Assembly (NCBI RefSeq): GCF_030247185.1
Contig: NC_080572.1
Coordinates: 85,696,435 to 85,760,434 of the forward strand
Length of the DNA: 64,000 bases
Direction of reading: 5' to 3'
Source of the DNA: Malaya genurostris
Taxonomy: Eukaryota > Arthropoda > Insecta > Diptera > Culicidae
Positions 62,508-64,000 of the stretch are shown piece by piece. Position numbers and translations under genes: made by a program. The notes below the pieces were generated by a model. The model was not told the DNA's origin, ran no database searches, and saw only the letters and a list, made by a program, of their open reading frames with translations. Positions within the stretch are counted from its first letter, which is position 1; every line of letters starts with the position of its first letter.

Positions 62508-63785
62508 AGTAGACTCTCGTGCATTTGCGGATTCAAAAGTGTGACGATTAATTGAAAATGTCGATCATTAGAAATTTTGGTTGCCTTTTCCACATTAATG
62601 GCTCGAACAACCCCATGGGGCTGATCCTTGTAGTTTTTGGATATGTTGAGTGAATAACATATCGCATGAAAGTCTACATAACATTGGAACACTGGGAACT
62701 TCGCTAAAGAAACATAACAACATTCCGATGATTTGTCTTGTTAAGATGTAGAACCATCTTGAGCCATTTGATCAGTGTCTAACGGGGAAAACTGATTGGA
62801 AAATGACATATGAATACAACTATGTAATGAAAACCGCGAAAAAGTTACCGTAGAGACGGGAATGGAACCCTTAGCTAACTCCTAACCGGGGAAATTATTT
62901 TGCCAGTTAAACTACTCTTCACATAAAAACACATGAAAAGAATTGACTAATAGAACCAAGCATGCTTCGCTTTACTTGGCCACCACAACATTCAATTAGA
63001 GTCCGATGCCTATGGAAACAGTCATGAAACAAACACACACCGCGTCACACTCACAAGTCTACCCTTGCCATTCTGCTTTGTCACCAGCCGCTGATTTGAT
63101 TTTGTTTTTGTATTTGAGATTACCGAAACTCTCCGCAATTTTATCTTTTGCCGGGATGATTACCGGTGCGAATCTAGGCAATTATACACTTCAGCGAAAA
63201 TTAAGTGTGTAGTTGTCGATAGGATTAGTTTCCGGATCTTAGCAGAAGAAAAGTCGATTTCCGATCTGAAATCGTGCTTCCTTACCGACGTTGGTAGTTA
63301 CTGTAGATACCTACACACCTACTGATCCACGATTTGATCAGCCAATTTGACGAACATTCGGGTCAAGGGGTTTGAGTAAACAGGATCTTAAGCAAAATGT
63401 CGTCAACTTGTTGATAGATCCTGCATTTTTTATAGTAGATGCATTGGTCACCAATCTCTCTCAGATCGTGAGACCCAAGCCAGCGAAACGGTCGATTAAT
63501 CGCTTCTGATTCGACCGATCAATTCTAGCCACATTGTGATGAAATTTCGTTTCATCTGACGTGACTTTTGCCAAAGCGAGTTGTGATTTCGTCTTGAGTA
63601 AACCGAATTGCCGGATCTGTTTCAAGGAGCCTCACGCCAACCGCAGCAGCTTGTACAGCGGTCTTGGATAGATTATCGTTGTCGGTCATACTTGAGGTTA
63701 ACTTTTCTACGCCCACGACGATTTTCGAACCAGGAACGATTTTTCGAATCGAGCTCAATGTTTCACGATGTCACGGGGTACATAT
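62508..63785. other. Unassigned 1.3 kb
   Basis: No gene recognised. A minus-strand stretch around 63380-63760 reads in pieces like a decayed protein (including DETKFHHNVARI and RPFRWLGS in alternating frames) that I cannot assign. Confidence 0.35.
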
Positions 63786-64000
63786 TAGAGATGGTCGGGT
63801 CTCGGGTATTTTAACCGAAACCCGACCCGTACCCGTACTCGACGGGTTTTTGGTCGGGTACTAGTAAAAATTTTTACTTTCAATCGGGTACGGGTCGGGT
63901 ACGGGTAAAAAATTTACTGCTCACTCGGGTACGGGTAAAAAAATTTACTGCTCACTCGGGTACGGGTAAAAAAATTTACTGCTCACTCGGGTACGGGTCG
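63786..64000. mobile_element. Start of a hAT-like element with cgggtacgggt repeats (cut by window edge)
   Basis: Begins tagagatggtcgggt, a hAT-style terminus, followed by complementary cgacccgtacccg blocks. From about 63885 there are 30-31 bp tandem units (gggtacgggta, A-run, tttactgctcactc), at least three copies, continuing past the edge. Confidence 0.65.

Noticed and set aside
63552..63758. Minus-strand 68-codon frame as transposase
   Set aside because: No catalytic motif or family block could be recognised; pieces in other frames look equally protein-like.

Overview
This is eukaryotic, A+T-rich, repeat-dominated DNA, most probably from a culicine mosquito (Aedes/Culex type). The reasons are the mix of mobile elements: an I-type LINE with RNase H, a jockey-type LINE, a tRNA-derived SINE, a BEL/Pao LTR element, an ITmD37E-type Tc1/mariner element, a DD41D mariner, and many MITE/foldback copies with TA or 7-8 bp target duplications. 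I see no rRNA or tRNA gene, no CRISPR and no bacterial operon. The species call is inference from element families only.

Layout. 1-2179: a 309-bp satellite array whose last copy closes with an inverted terminal repeat. 2469-2687: a 5'-truncated LINE copy. 3275-5215 and 7704-8334: two copies of one hAT-like MITE in opposite orientation, the first split by a Tc1/mariner (ITmD37E) element; between them lies a deleted DD41D mariner (5822-6750). 8798-18190: a foldback-type DNA element with 117-bp in-phase repeats in both arms, carrying a complete, open I-clade LINE (9977-16092). 18.7-19.8 kb: less repetitive DNA with a TATA-like site. 19.9-20.7 kb: decayed mariner. 20860-27661: a BEL/Pao element whose 5' portion is inverted although its outer LTR ends and its 5-bp target duplication are intact.

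28303-34869 (minus) is the only strong candidate for a non-transposon gene: an intronless frame of 2,188 sense/readthrough codons, split once by an in-frame TGA. It encodes an N-terminal helical part with two RX4H (HEPN-nuclease-like) motifs, followed by about 40 ankyrin repeats. A pure 7-bp minisatellite (35.1-35.4 kb) lies upstream.

36-38 kb: a MITE and decayed dispersed repeats. 38122-42745: a jockey-clade LINE with target duplications and a poly(A) tail, broken in the endonuclease. 42.7-57 kb: mostly small repeats, MITEs, a SINE nested in a hAT-like MITE, a 17-bp minisatellite and a foldback pair. 57.1-59.2 kb: a Ty3/gypsy integrase remnant split by MITEs. 59.2-59.9 kb: a CR1-like LINE tail. 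61.5-62.5 kb: a MITE. 63.8 kb to the edge: the start of a hAT-like element with 31-bp repeats.

The genes do not form a pathway. The biology is successive transposition (clear nesting order at several places) around one large HEPN/ankyrin gene or recent pseudogene. All homology statements come from reading motifs by eye; no database search was run.
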